Source of the DNA: DASSRQ01 sp035701665
Lineage (GTDB): Bacteria; Vulcanimicrobiota; Vulcanimicrobiia; Vulcanimicrobiales; Vulcanimicrobiaceae
Reading direction: 5' to 3'
Assembly (NCBI GenBank): GCA_035701665.1
Contig: DASSRQ010000134.1
Coordinates: 1 to 5,349 of the forward strand
DNA length: 5,349 nt
Both the position numbers and the translations under genes were made by a program. The notes under the pieces were generated by a model, which saw only the letters and a list, made by a program, of their open reading frames with translations, made no database searches and was not told the DNA's origin. This document shows, one piece after another, positions 1 to 4,410 of the stretch. Position 1 is the stretch's first letter. Each line of letters begins with the position of its first letter.

Positions 1-69
1 CTGATGCGGCGTTTAGCCGAGCGGCCTGCGAATCTGCTGTTTTTCTTGAAAGGCGCGTTAGGCAGGTGA
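1..69 (+). CDS. 3' end of an unidentified gene (partial)
   Basis: Frame 1 is open from the window edge to a TGA at 67-69 and encodes the last 22 residues of a protein (ending FFLKGALGR). The tail is basic with a short hydrophobic run (LLFFL). The TGA overlaps the GTG start of the next gene as GTGA, the 4-nt arrangement typical of translationally coupled operon genes, and this is the main reason to believe the frame is coding. Too little is visible to assign a family. The gene is presumably co-transcribed with the downstream DapA-type lyase and may act in the same pathway (inference). Confidence 0.6.
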   Translation: MMRRLAERPANLLFFLKGALGR

Positions 70-878
70 GTCCAGCCGGCATCTATGCTGCAACGTTGAC
101 GCCGTTCGACGGCGATCTGCGTCCCGATCCGGCTTTGGCGATTCCGTATTATCGCGGCTTGCTCGAGAACGGCTGCGACGGGTTGAACGTGCTCGGCACG
201 ACCGGCGAGTCGATGTCCATCGGCACGGCCGATCGCGTTGCGTATATGGAAGCATTGGCACAGGCGTTGCCGCGCGAGCGCTTGATGGCCGGAACGGGCG
301 CGAGTGCTTTGAGCGACGCAGTAACGTTGACGCGCGCGTGTTTAGACGCCGGGTATTCGGCTGCACTCGTGATACCGCCGTTTTATTACCGGGATATGGG
401 GGACGACGGCATCGTACGGTTCTTCGATGCACTGTTTTCCCGCGTTCAGCCGCGCGAGCGCAGCATCATGCTGTACAACTTTCCGCGCATGAGCGGCACG
501 ACGTTTACGCCGGAGTTGGTAAGCCGGCTGCTCGTCGCGTTTCCCGGCGTTATCTGCGGCTTGAAAGACAGTTCGAATAAGCTGGAACTGGAGATCGCGT
601 TGCACGATCTGGATGCGTCGCTTGCGATCTTTCCGGGCTCCGAAGCGCTGCTGGCAAGCGCGCGTACGAACGGCTTTGCCGGCTGCATCTCGGGGTCGGT
701 TTGCTTGTGGCCTTCGCAGGCGCAGCAGGCGTGGCGCAGCGGCGAACCGCGCGCTCTGGAAGCGGTCGAGGTGCTGCGCGACTCGCTGGAAGGCCGGCCG
801 CTCATCGGCACGGTGCGTGCCCGGGTGGCGCAGGAGCAGCGGAATCCGGCGTGGCTGCGCAGTATCCCGCCTCTATAG
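66..878 (+). CDS. DapA/N-acetylneuraminate lyase-superfamily class I aldolase
   Basis: A 270-residue cytosolic TIM-barrel enzyme of the dihydrodipicolinate synthase/N-acetylneuraminate lyase superfamily, which joins or cleaves pyruvate and an aldehyde through a lysine Schiff base. Visible signatures are GIYAATLTPFD at the N-terminus, GTTGE at 44-48 (carboxylate-binding loop), PPFYY at 104-108, the catalytic Tyr137 in YNFPRMSG, the Schiff-base Lys167 in GLKDSSN, and GCISG at 206-210. It is slightly short for the family (about 290-300) but has all barrel landmarks. The arginine that in E. coli DapA lies five residues after the catalytic Tyr and binds the dicarboxylic substrate is Met142 here; the YN.P..SG motif is closer to neuraminate or keto-sugar-acid lyases. 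True lysine-pathway DHDPS activity is therefore doubtful, and the substrate is unknown. The GTG start at 66 is supported by the GTGA overlap with the preceding gene and by its match to the family N-terminus; a weak GAAAGG lies at 48-53. Confidence 0.9.
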   Translation: MSPAGIYAATLTPFDGDLRPDPALAIPYYRGLLENGCDGLNVLGTTGESMSIGTADRVAYMEALAQALPRERLMAGTGASALSDAVTLTRACLDAGYSAALVIPPFYYRDMGDDGIVRFFDALFSRVQPRERSIMLYNFPRMSGTTFTPELVSRLLVAFPGVICGLKDSSNKLELEIALHDLDASLAIFPGSEALLASARTNGFAGCISGSVCLWPSQAQQAWRSGEPRALEAVEVLRDSLEGRPLIGTVRARVAQEQRNPAWLRSIPPL

Positions 879-936
879 AGCACGGAACGACCTAGCCCGC
901 TTTTGCGTTCTTACACCAAAAGCCAATGAGGTGCAA

Positions 937-1365
937 ATGAACAAAGTTCTTCCTATTGCCGCTGCCGCCGTCATGTTGGGCGTTGGCGCCATGGCCTTAT
1001 CCGGCCAAGCCCAAGAGATGGGGACGCCTGCTGCGGATACCAACTCGGTGTTCGCCGCAATGACTCCCGACAGCAACGGCACCGTCGCGCAGAAGATTAT
1101 GAATGCGCCGGCGGGCGACGTGCTGGCCCTGGAGATTGGCCGTCTGCCGAAACAGGTCTACACCAAGCAGGACGATCTGCTGTACGTCGTAAGCGGTTAC
1201 GGAACGGCTTCGATCGGTTATCCGACCGTTGACGTGAAGCCCGGTTCGCTCGTCTCGATTCCGCGCAACACCGCGTTCGAGGTCAAAGCGAACGGCAACG
1301 CGCCGATCCGCGCGATTTTAATTGCAACGCCGCACGACAATCCGGACAACAAACGGGTGCTCTAA
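937..1365 (+). CDS. Small exported cupin-fold protein
   Basis: A 142-residue protein. Residues 1-25 form a Sec signal peptide: a Lys at position 3, a hydrophobic Ala/Val/Leu core, and a likely signal-peptidase I site after GQA at 23-25. The mature part is a single cupin barrel: the first cupin strand pair is YTKQDDLLYVVSGYGTASIG (75-94) and the second motif is VKPGSLVSIPRNTAFEV (100-116). Positions that are metal-binding His in ordinary cupins hold Tyr75/Lys77 and Phe114, so a canonical metal site is missing. It may bind a ligand or be structural rather than be a dioxygenase-type enzyme. A frame open further upstream runs through the preceding gene and is not used: ATG937 has GAGGTG at 928-933 just before it and begins the signal peptide. 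It lies 58 bp after the DapA-like gene, so co-transcription is likely, and an intrinsic terminator follows. Similar small secreted cupins are usually annotated only as cupin-domain proteins. Confidence 0.85.
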   Translation: MNKVLPIAAAAVMLGVGAMALSGQAQEMGTPAADTNSVFAAMTPDSNGTVAQKIMNAPAGDVLALEIGRLPKQVYTKQDDLLYVVSGYGTASIGYPTVDVKPGSLVSIPRNTAFEVKANGNAPIRAILIATPHDNPDNKRVL

Positions 1366-1386
1366 AAAGCATCAAGGGTAGAGGGG

Positions 1387-1428
1387 AACGGGGCTGTAGA
1401 TTGGATTCTGCAGCCCCGTTTTTATTTT
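1387..1428 (+). terminator. Rho-independent terminator after the cupin gene
   Basis: A perfect 10-bp stem (AACGGGGCTG at 1387-1396 with CAGCCCCGTT at 1411-1420) continues inward through one G-T wobble and three more pairs to a 6-nt loop (1401-1406). It is followed by a T-rich tract (TTTTTATTTT, 1419-1428). It starts 21 bp after the cupin stop. The T-tract is only on the plus-strand side; read from the minus strand the stem is followed by CCCCTCTACC, so it should not be an efficient terminator for the convergent membrane-protein gene, whose stop codon lies in the T-tract. Confidence 0.92.
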
Positions 1429-2131
1429 AGGCGTTGGCGTAAACCGTCTGCGTTTTTCGGCTATCCGTAGCCGATGCGCGCAGGTGGGCGAAGATGACCG
1501 CATGGCCGATCAGGTACGTCGGCACGAGCACGACGGGAATGAGCGCCCACGGCAGCGTTGTCATTGCAGCCGAACCCGGTCCCGCGTGAAGTTGGTGCAA
1601 CGGCCAGCCGTTAGCAGTAAGTATTCCGAGCGACACGGCCGCAACGAGATCGAGCGCGCCGAAGACATTCCATTCGAGCACGCGGATATCGCGCGGATCG
1701 CGCGCAGCTAGACGTGCAACGGGAATGGCGAAAATGCCCGTGATGATATCGCCGATCCCTGCGGCGTAAGGAAATGGCCCGCTCATTTGACCGGTTATAC
1801 CGGCGATTAGCATGAAGACGCCGAGTACGCGCATTGCATTGAGCCCGGCAATCAACTGTACGGGAATCGACATTATCGCTCTGCGCGAGCCTGCGGACGC
1901 GGCTGCAAGTCCGGCTGCGATCAGCGGCAGCATAAACAGTACGGGGAGCGCGAGCCGCGCGGTGGTTAAGAGGCCCGAGCCGGCGATCGTGACGGCCAGA
2001 GCGATCCAGGCGCCGATCGCGCCTGCGAGCACGAGCCGCGAAGCGGCGCGAACCGGCAACGACGTGAGCACTGCCGCGAACACGATCCCGGCTGTTGCTC
2101 CGAGCGTTAGAACGCGAAGAATTTCAAGCAT
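1427..2131 (-). CDS. Seven-helix membrane protein, unknown function
   Basis: A 234-residue integral membrane protein with about seven hydrophobic helices, roughly at residues 6-24, 31-52, 58-78, 92-114, 119-140, 153-173 and 192-216, and a short polar C-tail. Recognisable but unassigned motifs are MRVLGVFML (100-108), AAGIGDIITGIFA (123-135) and EWNVFGALDLVAAVSLG (153-169), whose charged residues (Arg101, Asp128, Asp161) inside hydrophobic stretches may be functional. I do not recognise a named family. Start choice: the frame is open up to an ATG at 2218, but that start would place coding sequence across the operators and promoter. The ATG at 2131 has GGAAAG at 2141-2146 with 9-nt spacing and begins the first helix. 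The gene is divergent from, and probably controlled by, the adjacent HxlR regulator. A role in transport or membrane stress is possible but is inference only. Confidence 0.8.
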   Translation of the reverse strand: MLEILRVLTLGATAGIVFAAVLTSLPVRAASRLVLAGAIGAWIALAVTIAGSGLLTTARLALPVLFMLPLIAAGLAAASAGSRRAIMSIPVQLIAGLNAMRVLGVFMLIAGITGQMSGPFPYAAGIGDIITGIFAIPVARLAARDPRDIRVLEWNVFGALDLVAAVSLGILTANGWPLHQLHAGPGSAAMTTLPWALIPVVLVPTYLIGHAVIFAHLRASATDSRKTQTVYANA

Positions 2132-2153
2132 GGTTATTCGCTTTCCACTAGTT

Positions 2154-2210
2154 ACTTGCGTGGTGCAAGCCACTATACCACTTTGACTTGCGTGATGCAA
2201 GCGACTATAC
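2154..2210. repeat. Twin direct repeats with inner dyads, likely HxlR operators
   Basis: Two 25-bp direct repeats at 2154-2178 and 2186-2210 differ at only two positions. Each begins with ACTTGC and ends with ACTATAC. Inside each is a dyad, CTTGC-N5-GCAAG (2155-2169 and 2187-2201), with an additional T/A pair near the centre in both copies. The copies are 32 bp apart, close to three helical turns, so two bound dimers would sit on the same DNA face. They lie in the gap between the divergent membrane-protein and HxlR genes and overlap the promoters of both. HxlR-family proteins bind dyads near their own genes, so these are the best operator candidates. Repeats and dyads are directly visible; the bound protein is inferred. 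Confidence 0.8.
2172..2200 (-). promoter_or_regulatory. Promoter of the membrane-protein gene
   Basis: Reading the minus strand, TTGCAT (2200-2195), a 17-bp spacer and TATAGT (2177-2172) form a good promoter. The predicted start near 2165 gives a leader of about 34 nt carrying the GGAAAG ribosome site at 2141-2146. The -35 box lies inside the second dyad (2187-2201) and the start region inside the first (2155-2169), so both putative operators would block this promoter. It overlaps the oppositely directed HxlR promoter for most of its length. Confidence 0.7.
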
Positions 2211-2211
2211 T
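2183..2211 (+). promoter_or_regulatory. Promoter of the HxlR gene (leaderless or near-leaderless)
   Basis: TTGACT (2183-2188), a 17-bp spacer and TATACT (2206-2211) make a near-consensus housekeeping promoter. The predicted transcription start (about 2217-2220) falls at or within a few bases of the ATG at 2220, and no Shine-Dalgarno is present, so the mRNA is probably leaderless or nearly so. The second dyad (2187-2201) fills most of the spacer, placing a bound repressor directly against RNA polymerase and implying autoregulation. Confidence 0.8.
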
Positions 2212-2219
2212 CAAACACG

Positions 2220-2657
2220 ATGCGACGCGCTAGCTTGGCCGCTCAACCGTGCCCGATTGCAAGAACGCTCGACGTGGTAGGCGAGTGGTGGACGCTGCTT
2301 ATTGTTCGCGATGCGCTGCTCGGTGCCCGACGCTTTGAGGACTTTAAAGCAACGGGCATTGCCGACAACATCTTGTCGTCCAGGCTAAAAAAACTGACCG
2401 AAGCCGGGATCCTCAAGCGGCGCCGTTATCAGACGCGGCCGGACCGCTACGAGTATTTGTTAACCGAAAAGGGATCCGAGCTCGCACCGGTCGTGCTGGC
2501 GCTGCGCTCGTGGGGCAAACGCTTCACCAAAGGCGCCGATACGAGCCGTATCATTCACAAAGGCTGCGGCGGCAACATCGACGTTGGTTTCCATTGCACG
2601 GAATGCGACCGCAGCATCGACGGCGAGGACGTTACCGCCGCGACTGAAGCGCGGTAG
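2220..2657 (+). CDS. HxlR-family winged-helix transcriptional regulator with Cys-rich tail
   Basis: A 145-residue DNA-binding protein of the HxlR (DUF24/MarR-like) family. Family signatures are clear: CPIARTLDVVGEWWTLLIVRD (11-31), the GARRFEDF motif (35-42), the recognition-helix region ILSSRLKKLTEAGIL (51-65), the wing with RYQTRPDRYEYLLTEKG (69-85), and LRSWGKRF (95-102). Cys11 occupies the conserved N-terminal Cys position used for redox or electrophile sensing in some relatives such as YodB and HypR. The C-terminal tail (113-137) carries His113, Cys116, Cys126 and Cys129, spaced like a small zinc ribbon; comparable tails occur in a subset of the family. The ATG at 2220 is 9 nt after a TATACT -10 box with no Shine-Dalgarno. 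The gene probably represses itself and the divergent membrane-protein gene through the twin dyads in the shared promoter region. The inducer is unknown. Confidence 0.93.
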   Translation: MRRASLAAQPCPIARTLDVVGEWWTLLIVRDALLGARRFEDFKATGIADNILSSRLKKLTEAGILKRRRYQTRPDRYEYLLTEKGSELAPVVLALRSWGKRFTKGADTSRIIHKGCGGNIDVGFHCTECDRSIDGEDVTAATEAR

Positions 2658-2675
2658 CGCCGCGTTTTCGTTACG

Positions 2676-3071
2676 CTACGTCGAAACGGGGCTGCCGAAC
2701 CACCAATGATGGCCTTCGGTGTCGCGCGCGCCGTACTCGTACATGCCGTAAGGCTGCGTTCGCGGTTCGGGGTCCGTTTGTGCGCCGGCAGTGCGAGCAC
2801 GTTCGAAGTGGGCATCGACGTCGTCGACGTACACGTATAGACCGCCGCTGACGGCGGGCAGTTCTTTCGGCGAGCGCATCTGATGCTCGGGCGCAACGCG
2901 ATGCAGCCAAATCGCCGTATCGCCCGCGCGAACTTCGGCGTGGACTGCGTTGCCTTCGCCGTCTCGCTCGACGCCGCCGGGCGTAAACCCGAAAGCTTCG
3001 ACGAGAAAATCGTGCGCCGCCGAAATGTCTTGGTAGACGAGAACGTTTGTCAGACGATCGATAGTGGCCAC
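2676..3071 (-). CDS. VOC-superfamily (glyoxalase/bleomycin-resistance-like) protein
   Basis: A 131-residue protein with two beta-alpha-beta-beta-beta units of the vicinal oxygen chelate fold. The first half begins LTNVLVYQDISAAHDFLVEAFGF (7-29) and closes with AIWLHRV (53-59); the second has GLYVYVDDVDAHFERARTAGA (77-97) and ends with YGMYEYGARDTEGHHWWF (108-125), the usual closing motif of PhnB/glyoxalase-like members. Substrate and catalytic role cannot be deduced; members include lyases, dioxygenases and drug-binding proteins. The GTG start at 3071 fits the family N-terminus; the upstream site (AGAAAGA, about 3080-3086) is weak. The gene converges on the HxlR gene with only 18 bp between stops and lies 82 bp downstream of the Fe-S scaffold gene on the same strand, with a repeat pair in between, so it may be read from that operon. 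Confidence 0.88.
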   Translation of the reverse strand: MATIDRLTNVLVYQDISAAHDFLVEAFGFTPGGVERDGEGNAVHAEVRAGDTAIWLHRVAPEHQMRSPKELPAVSGGLYVYVDDVDAHFERARTAGAQTDPEPRTQPYGMYEYGARDTEGHHWWFGSPVST

Positions 3072-3104
3072 GCTACGGTGTCTTTCTGCCGCTTTTGCGG
3101 CGGG

Positions 3105-3148
3105 GGCTTCGACGGGCTCAGCCGTGCTTCGACAAGCTCAGCATGACA
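3105..3148. repeat. Tandem pair of short interspersed-type repeats (copies A and B)
   Basis: Two units in a row: arm GGCT, an 11-bp core TCGACGGGCTC (3109-3119) and arm AGCC; then arm TGCT (3125-3128), core TCGACAAGCTC (3129-3139) and arm AGCA (3140-3143), followed by TGACA to 3148. The pair lies between the VOC start and the nfu stop. Copy B is nearly identical over its core and 3' flank to copy D at 4327-4350. A small perfect hairpin with arms GCCGC/GCGGC and a TTTT loop (3088-3101) lies next to the pair on the VOC side. I recall related TCGACARGCTCAGGA-type motifs being common in intergenic DNA of various bacteria, but I cannot verify this here. Confidence 0.8.
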
Positions 3149-3153
3149 CTGGG

Positions 3154-3390
3154 CTACACCTGGACTACTTCGTCGATCTCAGGTACGTCGGCGCGGACGA
3201 CGGTTTCGATTGCGCCTTTGAGCGTCATGTTCGAGGCCGGGCAGCCGCCGCAAGCCCCGAGCATCTGCACGAAGGCGATGCCGCCTTCCACTTTGAGCAG
3301 CCATACCTCGCCGCCGTCCATTTGAATGCCGGGCCGCACTTTGTCGAGCGCGGCGTTTACGCGCTCTTCGATGGTTTGGTTACTGTCCAT
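3154..3390 (-). CDS. NifU C-terminal-domain (Nfu-type) Fe-S cluster scaffold protein
   Basis: A 78-residue stand-alone Nfu domain. It carries the family pattern RPGIQMDGGEVWLLKVEGG (19-37) and the cluster-binding CxxC in GACGGCPAS (45-53, Cys47 and Cys50), followed by the helix MTLKGAIETVV and the typical acidic/Val-rich end. Such proteins hold a Fe-S cluster, usually bridged between two subunits, and pass it to target apoproteins in the cytosol. The length is normal for the single-domain form; no A-type or NifU N-terminal domain is attached. Its ATG lies 11 nt inside the end of the aldolase gene, with GAAGGG as ribosome site just upstream, so translation is probably coupled. No suf or isc genes are visible nearby, so the aldolase-nfu pairing is not explained by a shared pathway. 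Confidence 0.93.
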   Translation of the reverse strand: MDSNQTIEERVNAALDKVRPGIQMDGGEVWLLKVEGGIAFVQMLGACGGCPASNMTLKGAIETVVRADVPEIDEVVQV

Positions 3391-4288
3391 AGCCCTTCAT
3401 CAAGTCGTGCATGCGCGACGTCACTTGGAGTGCGTCGTCCCAATCGCGCTGCCACATGTTGCGTCCGAAGATGAGTCCGACGCAACCGGCTTCCATGGCG
3501 ATCTGTGCTTTGTGCAGCGTGTCTTCATCGCTGATCTTGCTGCCGCCCGAAACGAGCACCAGCGAACGTCCGGCGGATTTCACGACTTTGCGCAGTCCGT
3601 CGACTTCCGAGAGTTCGAGGGTGTTGTACGGCTTAGGCAGTTTATCGGCGGTCGCGGCATCCCACTTCGGAACGTTCAATTTGATGACGTCGGCGCCGAT
3701 CTCGCACGCGACGCGCGCGGCGTAATCGATTGCGTACAGCGAATCGATACCGCCTTTGGCCTTGATCGCCGCACCGCGCGGATACGCCCAGACGATCAGC
3801 GGCATGCCGTACTTTTCGCATTCGCGGCGCACTTCGTTGCACTGCGCGATGTCGACGTCTTGCGCGGGGCTTCCGACGTAGAGCGTGTAGCCGACGGCGT
3901 CCGCTCCCAACCGCACGGCATCTTCAACGCTGGACGTCAGCGAGCTGAACGAGTCGTCGTCGCTCGGTACGTTCGTTTTACCGTTGATCTTCAAAACCAG
4001 CGGAACTTTGCCGGCGTAGAGTTTGTGGTACTTTTCCGCCAGGCCGATGTGCAGCGCGATGCCGGAGAAGTTGCCTTCAACCGCAAGGCGGTAGATCCAA
4101 TCGGTGTCGATCGATTCCGGGTTGGCGAAGAAGTCGACCGGGCCGTGTTCCAAGCCCTGATCGATGGGGAGCAGCATCAGCGTGCCGTTGGCGGGGCCGT
4201 GTTCGTACATCATCCGGTGCAAGCGGACGCGTTTTCCGGTGTTCAGGTTCAAATCGTCGAACGTGGGGCGGCGGACGGCTGCTAACAT
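3380..4288 (-). CDS. fbaB: Class I fructose-bisphosphate aldolase, DhnA/archaeal type
   Basis: A 302-residue TIM-barrel enzyme of the DeoC/LacD/DhnA-type class I aldolases, which reversibly cleave fructose 1,6-bisphosphate to dihydroxyacetone phosphate and glyceraldehyde 3-phosphate in glycolysis/gluconeogenesis. Signatures are PIDQGLEHGP (41-50), YVGSPAQD (137-144), VWAYPRG with the probable catalytic acid Tyr169 (166-172), the Schiff-base Lys203 in ADVIKLNVP, and two phosphate-binding loops, VSGGSKIS (246-253) and IFGRNMWQR (273-281). All active-site residues appear intact. The ATG at 4288 is preceded by a strong AAGGAG (4294-4299). A candidate promoter lies upstream on the minus strand (GTGACC 4391-4386, 17 bp, TATCGA 4368-4363), which would put the repeat pair at 4306-4350 in the 5' untranslated leader. 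It is the first gene of a two-gene operon with the overlapping nfu gene. A related sugar-phosphate or deoxy-sugar aldolase is possible, but the motif set fits FBP aldolase best. Confidence 0.92.
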   Translation of the reverse strand: MLAAVRRPTFDDLNLNTGKRVRLHRMMYEHGPANGTLMLLPIDQGLEHGPVDFFANPESIDTDWIYRLAVEGNFSGIALHIGLAEKYHKLYAGKVPLVLKINGKTNVPSDDDSFSSLTSSVEDAVRLGADAVGYTLYVGSPAQDVDIAQCNEVRRECEKYGMPLIVWAYPRGAAIKAKGGIDSLYAIDYAARVACEIGADVIKLNVPKWDAATADKLPKPYNTLELSEVDGLRKVVKSAGRSLVLVSGGSKISDEDTLHKAQIAMEAGCVGLIFGRNMWQRDWDDALQVTSRMHDLMKGYGQ

Positions 4289-4305
4289 TTTTACTCCTTC
4301 ATGGT

Positions 4306-4350
4306 CCCTTCGGCAGGCTCAGGGGTCCCTTCGACAAGCTCAGGATGACA
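4306..4350. repeat. Tandem pair of short interspersed-type repeats (copies C and D)
   Basis: Copy C has arms CCCT (4306-4309) and AGGG (4321-4324) around the core TCGGCAGGCTC (4310-4320). Copy D has arms CCT (4328-4330) and AGG (4342-4344) around TCGACAAGCTC (4331-4341), followed by ATGACA. The units are 21 bp apart, against 20 bp for the pair at 3105-3148, and in the same orientation. The pair starts 7 bp upstream of the aldolase Shine-Dalgarno, so it is probably transcribed in that gene's leader (inference). As in the other locus, the second copy carries the AA core and the ATGACA-type flank while the first is divergent. Confidence 0.8.
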
Positions 4351-4395
4351 CCTGACGTGTGTTCGATACTGTGAGAGGCCCGGTAGGTCACCTCA

Positions 4396-4401
4396 GATAA
4401 T
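4396..4401 (+). promoter_or_regulatory. -10 box for the dehydrogenase gene (near-leaderless start)
   Basis: GATAAT matches the -10 consensus at five of six positions and ends 9 nt before the GTG start at 4411, almost the same placement as the HxlR -10 box. No good -35 element is visible at 16-18 bp upstream and no Shine-Dalgarno lies between the box and the start. A leader of 0-3 nt is predicted. Confidence 0.5.
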
Positions 4402-4410
4402 GCCTCGGCG

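Noticed and set aside
874..879. TATAGA as a -10 box for a separate cupin promoter
   Set aside because: No acceptable -35 is found 16-18 bp upstream, and it overlaps the end of the preceding gene; read-through from upstream explains cupin expression more simply.
613..936. N-terminal extension of the cupin frame upstream of 937
   Set aside because: This stretch largely overlaps the DapA-like gene in another frame and encodes an Arg-rich shadow; a ribosome site and signal peptide mark 937 as the start.
2154..2210. Direct repeats as a minimal CRISPR or attachment site
   Set aside because: There are only two copies with a 7-bp gap, no cas or integrase gene is present, and their overlap with two promoters and the neighbouring HxlR gene explains them as operators.
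2132..2218. N-terminal extension of the membrane protein to an ATG at 2218
   Set aside because: It would translate the operator/promoter region, giving a polar non-conserved extension; the ATG at 2131 has a good ribosome site and begins the first transmembrane helix.
3088..3101. GCCGC/GCGGC hairpin with TTTT loop as a terminator for the nfu operon
   Set aside because: The stem is only 5 bp and on the minus strand it is followed by AGAAAGACACC, not a T-tract, so it does not look like an intrinsic terminator.
3326..4285. A 319-codon open frame on the plus strand, antisense to the aldolase gene
   Set aside because: It mirrors the aldolase gene almost end to end, its product shows no recognisable motif and is rich in Arg/Val/Asp as expected of antisense frames in GC-rich DNA, while the minus-strand frame carries a full set of aldolase motifs.
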